Of a stretch of DNA of 39,327 nucleotides, positions 18,467-26,665 are shown in pieces. The stretch's first letter is position 1. Each line of letters starts with the position of its first letter. The DNA is from Myxococcales bacterium. GTDB taxonomy: Bacteria; Myxococcota_A; Polyangia; Fen-1088. Both the position numbers and the translations under genes were made by a program. The notes beneath the pieces are model-generated. The model was not told where the DNA came from, ran no database searches, and saw nothing but the letters and a program-made list of their open reading frames with translations. The stretch is taken from contig JANXXE010000075.1 of assembly GCA_025350815.1 (NCBI GenBank), positions 1-39,327 on the forward strand, written 5' to 3'.

Positions 18467-19849
18467 CTACGGACACACGGGCGAGCGACGGGTTGGCGGC
18501 AAGCCAAAGCAGCCGTGAACCTGATTGTCCGTAGACAGCCGTTGGCAGCGCGGGGCCGTGCGACAGGCATCGGCGGGCGTGTCGTCCAAACAGGAAAGAA
18601 TGATCCGCTGATCGGGACTGTTGCGGTAGTCCACCTCGAAGCGCGTACCCGAAAGGGCGCCCGCGCCCATGACGCCGTCGACCGAAGGTTGACCGGAGGT
18701 GTAGTCAGCATTCAATCCCTGAAGAAAGGGCGTCATATCCGCCACCACCGCCACGGGAATCGTCCCCGCCAACTCGACGTAGGCGGCGCTGCTCACGGCC
18801 AGGTTTCCGCTGACGTCGCAGGGCTGGAAGCAGGCCCCCTGTCCGGAGTGCGCCTCGACCCATTCGATGCGCCGGCCGCGCGCCAACTGGGCACAGGCCC
18901 CCGGATCCTTGTCGCCTTCACGATCGACCAGCGCCATCCGCGGCACCGTCACCCAGCGCGCGGCAACCGGCACGACCGCGTGCGGGGTTGACAGAGGATG
19001 GGTCTCGCCAGCGCCCGCAGGCACGCCCAGCACTTGGGCCACCCGGGCCCACGCGTGTTCGCCGAGAACCAGGGGACCGTCGCCCGTCGCCAGAGCCAAC
19101 GACAGATCCACGCCTGTCGCCTTCTTCGCCGCATCCCCCACCGAACACAGTTCCAAAGCATCGCCGCGGGGCCGGGGGGCGACGCAGGCGCGCAAGATCG
19201 CGCGCGTCGAGGAAATGCGAACGGAATTGCCCGAACCGTTGTCGGCGAGGATGTCGGCGCCGCCCCGCCCGCGAAACTTCAGCACGGCATAACCGGCAAC
19301 GGCCAGAAAGTCACCGGGTGCGGGGTCACGGTCATAAAAGGTCATGCTGGCCGGGCGGCCAGGATCCCGCGGGACTTCGAAGGCGACGGAGAATTGGCCT
19401 AGAAGGGTTCCGCCCAGGGCGCCCGCAGGCTGCACAGACGGGTCGCCGGCGGGTCCTGAACAGATGTCGAACAGATCGATGTTGCGAACGATCGCCCGCA
19501 CCGCGGACGAGCCCGGCGTCGCATCCAACAGCGCCAGCGAACTGCGATACAAGGATCCCCGATCGGATGCCATCGGGCCGGACGGACAGGGGCCACGGCT
19601 CAGGGTGCTCACATCGAACGCTGTGTCGACCACGACCGTGGCCGTCCGGCCGTCGTCACGGCGGATCGACGCCAGCAGCCCGCCCGTTGTCGCCGCGGGG
19701 TTTTCCCCCGCACGTAAGGGCGCCCGTTGAAGCGCGATGGGACGCATGTCGGTTTCCACCTCGATCGAGGGCGAACATGCGACAAGCGTCACGGCCAGGA
19801 CTGCCGCGGGCCCGACAGACCATCGCGTCCGATGCGGAACGTCGTTCAA
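18467..19849 (-). CDS. Lipoprotein of unknown function, possibly a degenerate aspartic-protease fold
   Basis: This 460-residue reading uses the TTG at 19849, which overlaps the upstream TGA as TTGA. It gives a normal lipoprotein leader with lipobox LVAC (Cys25). An ATG at 19912 would add 21 residues that lie wholly within the upstream gene. Two segments loosely resemble retropepsin/pepsin lobes: TATVVVDTAFDVSTLS (DTA at 75-77, where an active enzyme has DTG/DTS) with a following GGTLLGQFSVAFEV, and VAVVADMTPFL with a following VDGVMGAGALSGTRFEVDY. The remainder is cysteine-containing and not recognised. The fold call is tentative, and the enzyme would be inactive if it is correct. It is probably co-expressed with the DUF3500 protein upstream. 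Confidence 0.65.
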   Translation of the reverse strand: MNDVPHRTRWSVGPAAVLAVTLVACSPSIEVETDMRPIALQRAPLRAGENPAATTGGLLASIRRDDGRTATVVVDTAFDVSTLSRGPCPSGPMASDRGSLYRSSLALLDATPGSSAVRAIVRNIDLFDICSGPAGDPSVQPAGALGGTLLGQFSVAFEVPRDPGRPASMTFYDRDPAPGDFLAVAGYAVLKFRGRGGADILADNGSGNSVRISSTRAILRACVAPRPRGDALELCSVGDAAKKATGVDLSLALATGDGPLVLGEHAWARVAQVLGVPAGAGETHPLSTPHAVVPVAARWVTVPRMALVDREGDKDPGACAQLARGRRIEWVEAHSGQGACFQPCDVSGNLAVSSAAYVELAGTIPVAVVADMTPFLQGLNADYTSGQPSVDGVMGAGALSGTRFEVDYRNSPDQRIILSCLDDTPADACRTAPRCQRLSTDNQVHGCFGLPPTRRSPVCP

Positions 19850-20877
19850 TGGCTGTTCTTGATGTGCTCGCGCAGCAGGTCGCGCCCGAAGTCCCCCGCG
19901 AAATCCCGCCACACGGTGTGCACGTGGTTCGCGTTGGTCTGCGTGTTGTCGTACTCGATCAGAAACGTCGGACCCTGAATCCGGTAGTAATGGGGATCGC
20001 CGCGGTTCGGCCCGCCCGCCCAGGCGAAGTACACATTGTCGAAACCCGCCTTTTGCACCTTGGCCAGACGATCGGCGGCGAGGGCAGGTGGCATGTTGCC
20101 CGCGTACTCGTCGAGGATCTTGTGCAGCATCTCCGCCTGCGGCTTGGTCAGATTCTTGGCCGCGACGCCGACCGGCGCCAACGGATCCACCTTGGACGCG
20201 TTCGCGGTGACCAGCTCGGCCGGCGCCTTGTCGGTGAAAATCGCCTGCGCCCGCTGTTTGGGGTCAAGCGCCAGCAGCAGGGCCCGACCCAGATCTTCCT
20301 CTGCATGCAGCACGCGCCGGCCCTTCAAGGCCCCCTCCCTGACCTCCGCAGGATTGGTGCCGAAGAAAGACGGCGTCGTCGCGATCGTCGCCCCCTTGAC
20401 CACCGTGAAGTTCAGCGACACGTGGTGACCCTCGACCTTCCAGCCCCACGTTCCGTCGGCTGACGGCGTCCCAAAAACCGAGAAGTAGTACTTCTCGGGA
20501 TCGCGTTTGACTGGATCCTTCTCCATGACGGCCAGGACTTTCTCAAGTTCCATGATCGAGGTCGCCTTTGCATAGCCCGTCGCGCTGACCCCGGTCTTCA
20601 GCAAGGCATGCGCAAGTTCGCGCTGAGCGGGGGCCAACACCTTCAGCGGCACACCGGTCCGATCCTTCGGGATGAAGAACCACTCCATGCGCCCCGGGTC
20701 GTCCACGGCAAAGACACCTGCCTTCTTCTGCTCGGCCGACAGCGACGAGACGAATCGATTCGCCGCCGCCGCCATCAGCGCGCCCGGGGTGGGCGTCAGC
20801 GCGGCCTGCACCGCCGCGCCCGCGATCCCGACACCAGCCATCACACCCAGCACGACGAAGACGGTGTTCCTTTTCAT
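19846..20877 (-). CDS. Secreted DUF3500-family protein
   Basis: This is a 343-residue protein starting at the ATG at 20877, preceded by GAAGG about eight bases away. A GTG at 20901 would add eight residues ahead of the signal peptide and is less likely. Residues 1-25 form a signal peptide. The body has the DUF3500 signatures: AQRELAHALLKTGVSATGYA, YYFSVFGTPS, WGWKVEGHHVSLNFT, TPSFFGTNPAEVREG, EEDLGRALL, and near the end HYYRIQGPTFLIEYDNTQ with ANHVHTVWRD. The biochemical role of this family is unknown. Its conserved His, Glu and Asp residues suggest a metal-binding or hydrolytic protein. Its stop overlaps the next lipoprotein start. Confidence 0.85.
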   Translation of the reverse strand: MKRNTVFVVLGVMAGVGIAGAAVQAALTPTPGALMAAAANRFVSSLSAEQKKAGVFAVDDPGRMEWFFIPKDRTGVPLKVLAPAQRELAHALLKTGVSATGYAKATSIMELEKVLAVMEKDPVKRDPEKYYFSVFGTPSADGTWGWKVEGHHVSLNFTVVKGATIATTPSFFGTNPAEVREGALKGRRVLHAEEDLGRALLLALDPKQRAQAIFTDKAPAELVTANASKVDPLAPVGVAAKNLTKPQAEMLHKILDEYAGNMPPALAADRLAKVQKAGFDNVYFAWAGGPNRGDPHYYRIQGPTFLIEYDNTQTNANHVHTVWRDFAGDFGRDLLREHIKNSH

Positions 20878-20943
20878 GGGTGACGACCTTCGCGCAGACA
20901 CAACTAGGCGTCAACCGAGGACAAAGCGGTCCGATACAGCGGC

Positions 20944-21690
20944 ATGTCGCCCCGCACCCCGCACTCGCCCGTGGCATTTGTGTGCCGCCTGCTGTGGCCC
21001 GCCCGCTGTGTCGCCTGCCGCGCCTATGTCCCCGACGGAATCGCGTTTTGCAATCTGTGCGACCTGTCCGTGATTCCCGTACGCGCAGCCTGCCGGCGCT
21101 GCGCCTCGCCCGTCGGCGGACCTGACAGTGCCACTGTGATCACCTGCCACGTCTGCCGCAAGCGCCCGTCGCCGATCCGCGAAGCCAGCGCCGCCTTGGT
21201 CTACGACGGCGCAGTGGTCAGCGCGATCCTCAGTTTCAAGCACGGCAAGCGCCGTGACGTCGCGCGGCCGCTCGGCCGCTACCTGGTCCCGCTTATCACG
21301 GACATGTCGCGCGGGGGCGCCGATCTGATCGTCCCGGTGCCCCTGCACCCACGCCGCCTGCGCGCACGCGGCTTCAACCAATCCCTCGACTTGATCCACG
21401 CCGCGCGGAAGGCCGCCTTGGCCCTGGCGACATGGCCCGCGGTGGCGCCCAACCTGCTGCGCCGGGTGAGGGATACGGCGCCCCTGGGAAAAGAACCGCC
21501 CGCTGCCCGCCGACAGATCGTGGCGGACGCCTTCGCCGCTGACCGGGGTCTTGTCACGGGCAAGAGCATCGTCGTTGTTGACGACGTGATGACGTCGGGG
21601 GCCACCCTGACGGCCTGCGCGCAGACCTTGCTTCAAGCCGGCGCCAGTTCGGTGCGGGTCGTCGCCCTCGCACGCGCGGTGCTGTCGTGA
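20944..21690 (+). CDS. ComF-family phosphoribosyltransferase-like protein
   Basis: This is a 248-residue protein. The N-terminus has a double zinc-ribbon with CVAC, CNLC, CRRC and CHVC pairs (about residues 20-80). The C-terminal type I phosphoribosyltransferase fold has VPVPLHPRRLRARGFNQS and a PRPP-binding loop IVVVDDVMTSGATL (about 206-219). ComF/GntX proteins take part in DNA uptake in competent bacteria, but many family members have unknown roles. No other competence gene is present here. The gene is divergent from the DUF3500 gene and converges on the OmpA gene. A Shine-Dalgarno sequence is not evident. Confidence 0.9.
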   Translation: MSPRTPHSPVAFVCRLLWPARCVACRAYVPDGIAFCNLCDLSVIPVRAACRRCASPVGGPDSATVITCHVCRKRPSPIREASAALVYDGAVVSAILSFKHGKRRDVARPLGRYLVPLITDMSRGGADLIVPVPLHPRRLRARGFNQSLDLIHAARKAALALATWPAVAPNLLRRVRDTAPLGKEPPAARRQIVADAFAADRGLVTGKSIVVVDDVMTSGATLTACAQTLLQAGASSVRVVALARAVLS

Positions 21691-21703
21691 CTTCCGCCCG
21701 CCG

Positions 21704-23830
21704 TTAGCGAGGCGGCAACTTGACCAATTCGCGCAGGGATTTGGCCGCCGGTACCTTGGCGGGCGCGACCTGGGGGGCTGCCGCCTTGCCTTCGGTGGAC
21801 ACGGCCGCGGACGCAGGCTTCCTGGTTGCGGGGATTGCCTTCAACGGCTCCTTGGCAGTGGTATCAGCTTCCTTGGCTTCCGATGTGGGGTCCATACGCG
21901 CGAACGACGGGCGCGGCAGGGGCGTCGCCTCGCTGCTGCTTTGCAACAGTTTGAAACGGGGGGCCTTGCGGCGCGATGGCTTGGCCGGCTCTGCGTTGTT
22001 TCGCTCCGAATTGTGCAGGCCCTCGATATGGAAGATCACGCGGCGATTCCGCGCCCGACCTTCCTCGGTCGCGTTGTCCGCCCAGGGCATGGCCTGTCCG
22101 TGTCCGACCACCGACAGGCGAGAACGATCCACGCCGTACTCGACCAGCAGGTTGACGACGTGCTCGGCGCGCTTGAGCGAAAGCTGCTTGTTCCAGGCCG
22201 CCGGTCCCTGGCCGTCCGTATGGCCTTCGATGGCGCAGCGGCCGACGTCGGGACGGGACTTCAGCGTCTGCGCGACTTGCTTGAGCGTGCTGTAGAAGCG
22301 GTGCCGCACGCGCGCTGCGTCCGTGTCGAAGAATATCGGATCGCTGACGTCCAGTTGCTTGGCGCCCACCTTGACCTGGACCTTGCCCTCGTCGGGACAG
22401 CCGTCCTCGTCCTCGTTGCCATTGATCGTCTCGGGCTTGTCCGGACACTTGTCGACGCCGTCGAGGATGCCGTCCTTGTCGTTATCCGGGTCGGGGCAAC
22501 CGTCGTCGTCCTCGAAGCCGTCCTTGTCCTCCGCCTCGTCCTCACACTCGTCATCGTCGTCGAGGATGCCGTCCTTGTCTTTGTCTTTGTCCTCGACGGC
22601 CGGCTTCTCATCCGGGCAACCGTCGTCGTCCTGAAAGTCGTTCTTGGTCTCGGGCTCGGCCGGGCATTTGTCCTTGGCGTCGGGGATGCCGTCCTTGTCC
22701 TTGTCGGGCGGGGCGACGACCGGGGGTGTGTCGGGGCAGCCGTCTTCATCCTGGAACTTGTTCTTGGTTTCCGCCTGGTCAGGACACTTGTCGACCCCGT
22801 CGAGGATGCCGTCCTTGTCATTGTCCGGATCGGGACAGCCATCCCGATCCTCGAAGCCGTCCTTGTCCTCGGGATCGTAGGGACAGATATCTTTTTCATC
22901 GCTGATGCCGTCGTGATCCGCATCCGGGCGATGACTGCCCCAGCCCAGCGACACCAACAGGCGGTACGCCGGTGAGCCGTACCCCGACACCAGGCCGGGG
23001 CCGCCGCCCAGGCCCACGGCGAACAGCCCGACTTGTTGCCTCAGACCGACCGTCAGCTCGATGGGACTCAGCGCGCGCGTGCCGATGTCGCCAGTCCCGG
23101 GCGTCATGCCGACCAGCTCGGTGATGAACTGCGTTGTCCGCTCAAGCGCCATCTGGCCACCAAGCGCAAAGGAGATCTGGTTTCCCACTTTTGCGCCGAA
23201 GAAGTCGGACGTCCCACGGATGCGATAGCCCAGACGCGCCCCGGCCTGCCACTGTCTCCAACGAAACTCGGCAAGGACGCGGGGCTCGACCGCGGCACCG
23301 CTGTCGTTCACCAGGCCCGCGTGCGAGCCCACCGGCAACGACAGCACCATCCCGGCGCCGAATGAAACCTCTCTTCGACGCGGCAGTGAAGCGATGCGCG
23401 CGCGAACCGCCAGGCGCAGATCGCCCAGGGCCGCCGGCGGCGGCGCATTCGTATCGCTGGGCAGACTGCCGCCCTGAAACGCCACGAAGGGCAGCCCTGC
23501 GCTGACCTCGAAGCGATCAAAAAGGCCGACCGCCATCATGAGATCTCCTGCCGTCACGTGCTGGAGAAGTCCCTCGAAGCGCCCGCCACCTCCGTCCAGA
23601 AGCAGCGGCAGGCGGGCGTAGTCGAGATCGAAGCCACTGGCGTACTGCAGGTGGGGCAGGGTGCGGACTGATTCCAACTGGAAGCCCCGGTTGGCAGGCG
23701 TGCTGGGCCGATACTGCCGCACATTGACCACCGGGACCTCGTCAGCCCGGGCCACACCAATCGCGAAGACCAGGCTGAAAGCGGCGAGTGACGGTCGTTT
23801 TCCTGGCAGCATTTGTAACGTTAAACCCAT
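21704..23830 (-). CDS. OmpA-family outer membrane protein with thrombospondin type-3 calcium repeats
   Basis: This is a 708-residue protein. The signal peptide probably ends at ARA-DE (about residue 29), and Met7 is an alternative start. Residues 30-300 are beta-rich and probably form an outer-membrane barrel. Residues 302-482 are acidic TSP3 repeats (DKDGI, DKCPD, DDGCPD patterns) expected to bind calcium. Residues 490-603 are an OmpA-like peptidoglycan-binding domain with IEGHTDGQG and LSLKRAEHV. A basic Lys/Pro/Ala-rich tail of about 100 residues follows. The barrel/TSP3/OmpA order is common in Myxococcota and Bacteroidetes. The protein likely tethers the outer membrane to the wall. No strong Shine-Dalgarno sequence precedes either ATG. 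Confidence 0.9.
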   Translation of the reverse strand: MGLTLQMLPGKRPSLAAFSLVFAIGVARADEVPVVNVRQYRPSTPANRGFQLESVRTLPHLQYASGFDLDYARLPLLLDGGGGRFEGLLQHVTAGDLMMAVGLFDRFEVSAGLPFVAFQGGSLPSDTNAPPPAALGDLRLAVRARIASLPRRREVSFGAGMVLSLPVGSHAGLVNDSGAAVEPRVLAEFRWRQWQAGARLGYRIRGTSDFFGAKVGNQISFALGGQMALERTTQFITELVGMTPGTGDIGTRALSPIELTVGLRQQVGLFAVGLGGGPGLVSGYGSPAYRLLVSLGWGSHRPDADHDGISDEKDICPYDPEDKDGFEDRDGCPDPDNDKDGILDGVDKCPDQAETKNKFQDEDGCPDTPPVVAPPDKDKDGIPDAKDKCPAEPETKNDFQDDDGCPDEKPAVEDKDKDKDGILDDDDECEDEAEDKDGFEDDDGCPDPDNDKDGILDGVDKCPDKPETINGNEDEDGCPDEGKVQVKVGAKQLDVSDPIFFDTDAARVRHRFYSTLKQVAQTLKSRPDVGRCAIEGHTDGQGPAAWNKQLSLKRAEHVVNLLVEYGVDRSRLSVVGHGQAMPWADNATEEGRARNRRVIFHIEGLHNSERNNAEPAKPSRRKAPRFKLLQSSSEATPLPRPSFARMDPTSEAKEADTTAKEPLKAIPATRKPASAAVSTEGKAAAPQVAPAKVPAAKSLRELVKLPPR
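22385..22927 (-). repeat. TSP3-encoding repeat region within the OmpA gene
   Basis: Imperfect coding repeats encode alternating DKDGI-type and CP-type calcium loops. Units such as CCGTCCTTGTC recur on the plus strand. It is a protein repeat, not a separate genetic element, but it could undergo slippage or collapse in assembly. Confidence 0.8.
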
Positions 23831-23878
23831 ACTGTCCGGGCTCTAAAAAAGCACCTCGCCCGACAGTGTGGGCATGCC

Positions 23879-23894
23879 AGATCCCCTCGGATCT
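23879..23894. promoter_or_regulatory. Inverted repeat AGATCC-CCTC-GGATCT between divergent genes
   Basis: A perfect 6-base inverted repeat with a 4-base loop, followed by TTTT, lies between the OmpA gene and the tRNA-Val promoter. No plus-strand gene ends nearby, so it is unlikely to be a terminator. An operator for one of the divergent promoters is possible. A GGCATGCC palindrome lies immediately before it (23871-23878). Confidence 0.25.
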
Positions 23895-23907
23895 TTTCAC
23901 TCTTTCC

Positions 23908-23935
23908 TTGACACTACGGCCGCCGGAATTAACGT
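23908..23935 (+). promoter_or_regulatory. Candidate promoter for tRNA-Val and thrS
   Basis: A perfect TTGACA (23908-23913) is followed by a 16-base spacer and TAACGT (23930-23935). The latter keeps the key T, A and final T of the -10 consensus. The predicted start is near 23942, about 17 bases before the tRNA. The bases after the -10 are GC-rich, as in stable-RNA promoters. Confidence 0.5.
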
Positions 23936-23958
23936 ACGCGGTCTGTCTGGACAGCCAA

Positions 23959-24030
<72 letters not shown>

Positions 24031-24082
24031 CCCACACCGCATGCACCGGTCGCACTGGCGGCCGGTGCCCGGAGATCGCCCC

Positions 24083-25864
24083 ATGACCGATAGACCCGTC
24101 GTTCGCCCACGTGACAAGGGCGATGTACCCGATGATCCCTTGTCCCGCCTGCGCCACTCGGCCTCGCATGTAATGGCGGACGCCGTGCGCCATCTGCGTC
24201 CCGATGCCAAGGTGGCCATCGGCCCCTCGATCGAGACCGGCTTCTACTACGACTTCGACACCCAGCCCTTCGAACCGGAAGACATCGCCCGCATCGAGGC
24301 CGAGATGGCCAAGATCGTCGCGGCCGACTTGCCCTTCGTCCGCACGGTGATCTCACGGGATGAGGCGCTGGCCCTGTTCGAATCGCGCGGCGAGACCTAC
24401 AAGGTCGAGATCGTTCGTTCGATTCCGGCCGGCGAGGACATCTCGCTGTTTCAACACGGCGACTTCATCGATCTGTGCCGTGGTCCGCACGTCGAACGAA
24501 CGGGCGCCATCAAGGCGTTCAAGGTGCTGTCATTCGCCGGGGCCTACTGGCGCGGCGACGAGCGCAACGCCCAGCTACAACGTGTGTACGGGACCGCCTT
24601 CGGCTCCGAGGCTGAACTCAAGGAACATCTGGCCCGCATCGAAGAGGCCAAGCGGCGCGACCACCGCATCCTGGGCAAGCAGCTCGACCTGTTTTCCATG
24701 GACGATCTGGTCGGTCCCGGATTTGTCCTGTGGCACCCGAAGGGGGCGACCCTGCGCCTGCAGATCGAGGATCTCATCCGGCGGGAAAACCAGCGCCGTG
24801 GCTATGAAGTTGTCTACACCCCTCATGTGGCGCGCGAACAGTTACTAGAGACATCGGGGCATCTGGCGCACTACAAAGAAAACCTTTTTGGCGGGATGGA
24901 ACTCGATGGGCAGCGCTTCCTGGTGAAGCCGATGAACTGCCCGTTCCACGTCGACATTTACCGCTCGGATCTGCGCTCGTACCGCGATCTGCCGATTCGT
25001 TTTTCCGAGTTGGGCACGGTCTACCGCTTCGAACGTTCGGGCGCCTTGCACGGCCTTTTGCGCGTGCGCGGGCTGACCCAGGACGACGGGCATTTGTTCG
25101 TCACGGAAGACCAAATCCGCGACGAGATGGGCGCCTGTGTGAATTTCGCCCTGGACATGCTGAAGGCCTTCGGATTCGAGGATTTCAGCCTGTGTCTGGC
25201 AACGCGCCCCGAAAGCTTTCTCGGCGAGCAGGCCACCTGGGACCGGGCCGAGGCAGACCTGCACAAGGTTCTCGAAGCGACCGGGCGCGCGTTCACCGTG
25301 GACAAAGGTGGCGGGGCGTTCTACGGCCCCAAGATCGATCTGAAGATCCGCGACGCGCTCGGACGCGAATGGCAGTGCTCGACCTTCCAGCTCGACTTTC
25401 AGTTGCCGGAACGCTTCAAGCTGGAATACGTCGCCTCCGACGGACAGCGTAAGCAGCCGGTCATGATTCACCGGGCGTTGCTCGGCTCGATCGAGCGTTT
25501 CGTGGCGATTCTGATCGAACAGCACGCGGGCGCCTTTCCCATGTGGCTGGCCCCGATCCACGCCCGTGTTCTGTCGGTCAGCGAGAAGGCCGAAGGCTAC
25601 GCCCGGGAGGTTGCAGCGCACCTCAAGGCAGAGGGCTTGCGGGTCGAGGCCGACGTCAGCCCTGAGAAACTTGGTGCGAAAGTGCGAAAAGCACAGCTAG
25701 AAAAGATTCCCTACATGCTAGTAGTGGGGGAAAAAGACATGGCTGCCCGCGTGGTTTCGCCACGCACCCGCGAGGGCCAGCAGCTACCGGCCACCTCAGT
25801 CGAGGAACTTGCTCGAAGGCTGGTGACCGAATCTGCCACACCGAAGATTGGTGGGGCGCCGTAG
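24083..25864 (+). CDS. thrS: Threonyl-tRNA synthetase, short form without TGS domain
   Basis: This 593-residue enzyme charges tRNA-Thr. The ATG at 24083 has GGAG about nine bases upstream. The ATG at 24041 would need its ribosome site inside the tRNA. The editing domain has HSASHVMADAVRH (HxxxH) and CRGPH. The class II core has MNCPFH, RGLTQDDGH and VMIHRALLGSIERF, giving the zinc ligands Cys, His and His. The C-terminal anticodon-binding domain starts at about residue 490. The usual N-terminal TGS domain (about 60 residues) is absent, because the protein begins just before the editing domain. A short patch of rare codons occurs at 25681-25740. Confidence 0.96.
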   Translation: MTDRPVVRPRDKGDVPDDPLSRLRHSASHVMADAVRHLRPDAKVAIGPSIETGFYYDFDTQPFEPEDIARIEAEMAKIVAADLPFVRTVISRDEALALFESRGETYKVEIVRSIPAGEDISLFQHGDFIDLCRGPHVERTGAIKAFKVLSFAGAYWRGDERNAQLQRVYGTAFGSEAELKEHLARIEEAKRRDHRILGKQLDLFSMDDLVGPGFVLWHPKGATLRLQIEDLIRRENQRRGYEVVYTPHVAREQLLETSGHLAHYKENLFGGMELDGQRFLVKPMNCPFHVDIYRSDLRSYRDLPIRFSELGTVYRFERSGALHGLLRVRGLTQDDGHLFVTEDQIRDEMGACVNFALDMLKAFGFEDFSLCLATRPESFLGEQATWDRAEADLHKVLEATGRAFTVDKGGGAFYGPKIDLKIRDALGREWQCSTFQLDFQLPERFKLEYVASDGQRKQPVMIHRALLGSIERFVAILIEQHAGAFPMWLAPIHARVLSVSEKAEGYAREVAAHLKAEGLRVEADVSPEKLGAKVRKAQLEKIPYMLVVGEKDMAARVVSPRTREGQQLPATSVEELARRLVTESATPKIGGAP

Positions 25865-25894
25865 TGGCGCCCGCGACAAAGAGAAACGCAACTC

Positions 25895-25900
25895 GGAGGA
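25895..25900 (+). promoter_or_regulatory. Strong Shine-Dalgarno GGAGGA that fixes an ATC start for infC
   Basis: GGAGGA ends six bases before ATC at 25907-25909. No ATG, GTG or TTG lies at a suitable distance in the infC frame. The nearest (GTG 25961) has no Shine-Dalgarno sequence and would remove conserved N-terminal residues. Confidence 0.85.
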
Positions 25901-25906
25901 AAGACC

Positions 25907-26605
25907 ATCTCAAGACCGGGATTTCAATCATCAGCAGCAGGCGCCGGGGACAACTACCGTGTGGGTCGACGCATTCGCGTCCCCGAAGTGCGGGTGATCG
26001 GCGCCGACGGCAATCAGGTCGGAATCATTGCCACCCACGAAGCCCTTCGCATGGCGGAGGAACTGGGGCTTGAGCTGGTCGAGGTAAATCCGCGCGCGGC
26101 GCCCCCGGTGTGCCGCATCATGGACTTCGGGAAGTTCAAGTACGAGACGTCCAAGAAGGAAAAGGCGTCGCGCAAGCACCAGTCGACGGTCGTGATCAAA
26201 GAGATCAAACTGCGACCGAAGACGGACGAGCACGACCTGGATTTCAAGGTCAAGCACATCCGCCGCTTCTTGCAGGAAGGCAACAAGTGCAAGCTGGTCA
26301 TCGTCTTTCGGGGGCGCGAGATCGTCCACCCCGAGACCGGCCAGGCGATGCTGGATTCCGTCATCAAGATGATTTCCGATCTGGCCACCATCGAACAACG
26401 GGCCATGATGGAAGGACGCCGGATGGTCCTGATTGTCGGTCCAAAGACCGGCGTCGTGGTGCGCGCCCCAGGCCCTGCCGCCCCGGCGCCGTCGGCTTCG
26501 GCCCTGGCCCCCGCTGCCCCCCGACCGGTCGCCGCCCCCGTCGCGGCGCCCGCGGCACCTGGCCCCGAGGCGCCTGCGGCCCCGGCGCCGGCAACGAAAA
26601 ACTAG
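25907..26605 (+). CDS. infC: Translation initiation factor IF-3 with ATC start and Pro/Ala-rich C-terminal tail
   Basis: This is 232 residues when read from the ATC at 25907, which a GGAGGA site precedes. Starting at GTG 25961 would drop 18 residues, including the conserved basic DNYRVGRRIRVPEV lead-in. The N-domain shows IRVPEVRVIGADGNQVGI, and the C-domain shows IKLRPKTDEHDLDFKVKHI and KLVIVFRGREI. About 55 extra residues rich in Pro and Ala follow the C-domain. IF-3 discriminates against non-canonical start codons and so represses its own rare-start mRNA, the known infC autocontrol. Myxococcus Dsg, an IF-3, likewise has an extended C-terminus required for development. The gene lies 42 bases after thrS. 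Confidence 0.93.
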   Translation: MSRPGFQSSAAGAGDNYRVGRRIRVPEVRVIGADGNQVGIIATHEALRMAEELGLELVEVNPRAAPPVCRIMDFGKFKYETSKKEKASRKHQSTVVIKEIKLRPKTDEHDLDFKVKHIRRFLQEGNKCKLVIVFRGREIVHPETGQAMLDSVIKMISDLATIEQRAMMEGRRMVLIVGPKTGVVVRAPGPAAPAPSASALAPAAPRPVAAPVAAPAAPGPEAPAAPAPATKN

Positions 26606-26624
26606 GGCCTCCGACGGGAGACTC

Positions 26625-26652
26625 TTGCACCCAGAACTGATCTGGATATACT
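26625..26652 (+). promoter_or_regulatory. Sigma70-type promoter for rpmI-rplT-pheST
   Basis: TTGCAC (26625-26630), a 16-base spacer and TATACT (26647-26652, 5 of 6) form a good promoter in the infC-rpmI gap. The predicted start is about 26659, only about seven bases before the rpmI ATG. Confidence 0.65.
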
Positions 26653-26665
26653 CCCCGCCTTCCCC

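Noticed and set aside
18988-20463. 491-codon plus-strand reading frame
   Set aside because: It is Arg/Pro-rich and antisense to two coupled minus-strand genes with signal peptides and family motifs.
22385-22927. Possible CRISPR-like repeat array
   Set aside because: Repeats are imperfect, in frame and encode TSP3 calcium loops; there are no uniform spacers.
21941-22975. 344-codon plus-strand frame with LVLV/VIVV repeats
   Set aside because: It is the antisense image of the acidic TSP3 repeats of the OmpA gene, not a membrane protein.
23879-23897. Hairpin plus T-run as an intrinsic terminator
   Set aside because: No plus-strand gene ends upstream of it; the flanking OmpA gene reads away on the minus strand.
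24041-24082. ATG 24041 as the thrS start
   Set aside because: It is only 11 bases after tRNA-Val, so its ribosome site would be in the tRNA; ATG 24083 has GGAG.
24031-24082. T-box riboswitch ahead of thrS
   Set aside because: The gap is 52 bases with no T-box sequence or stem structure.
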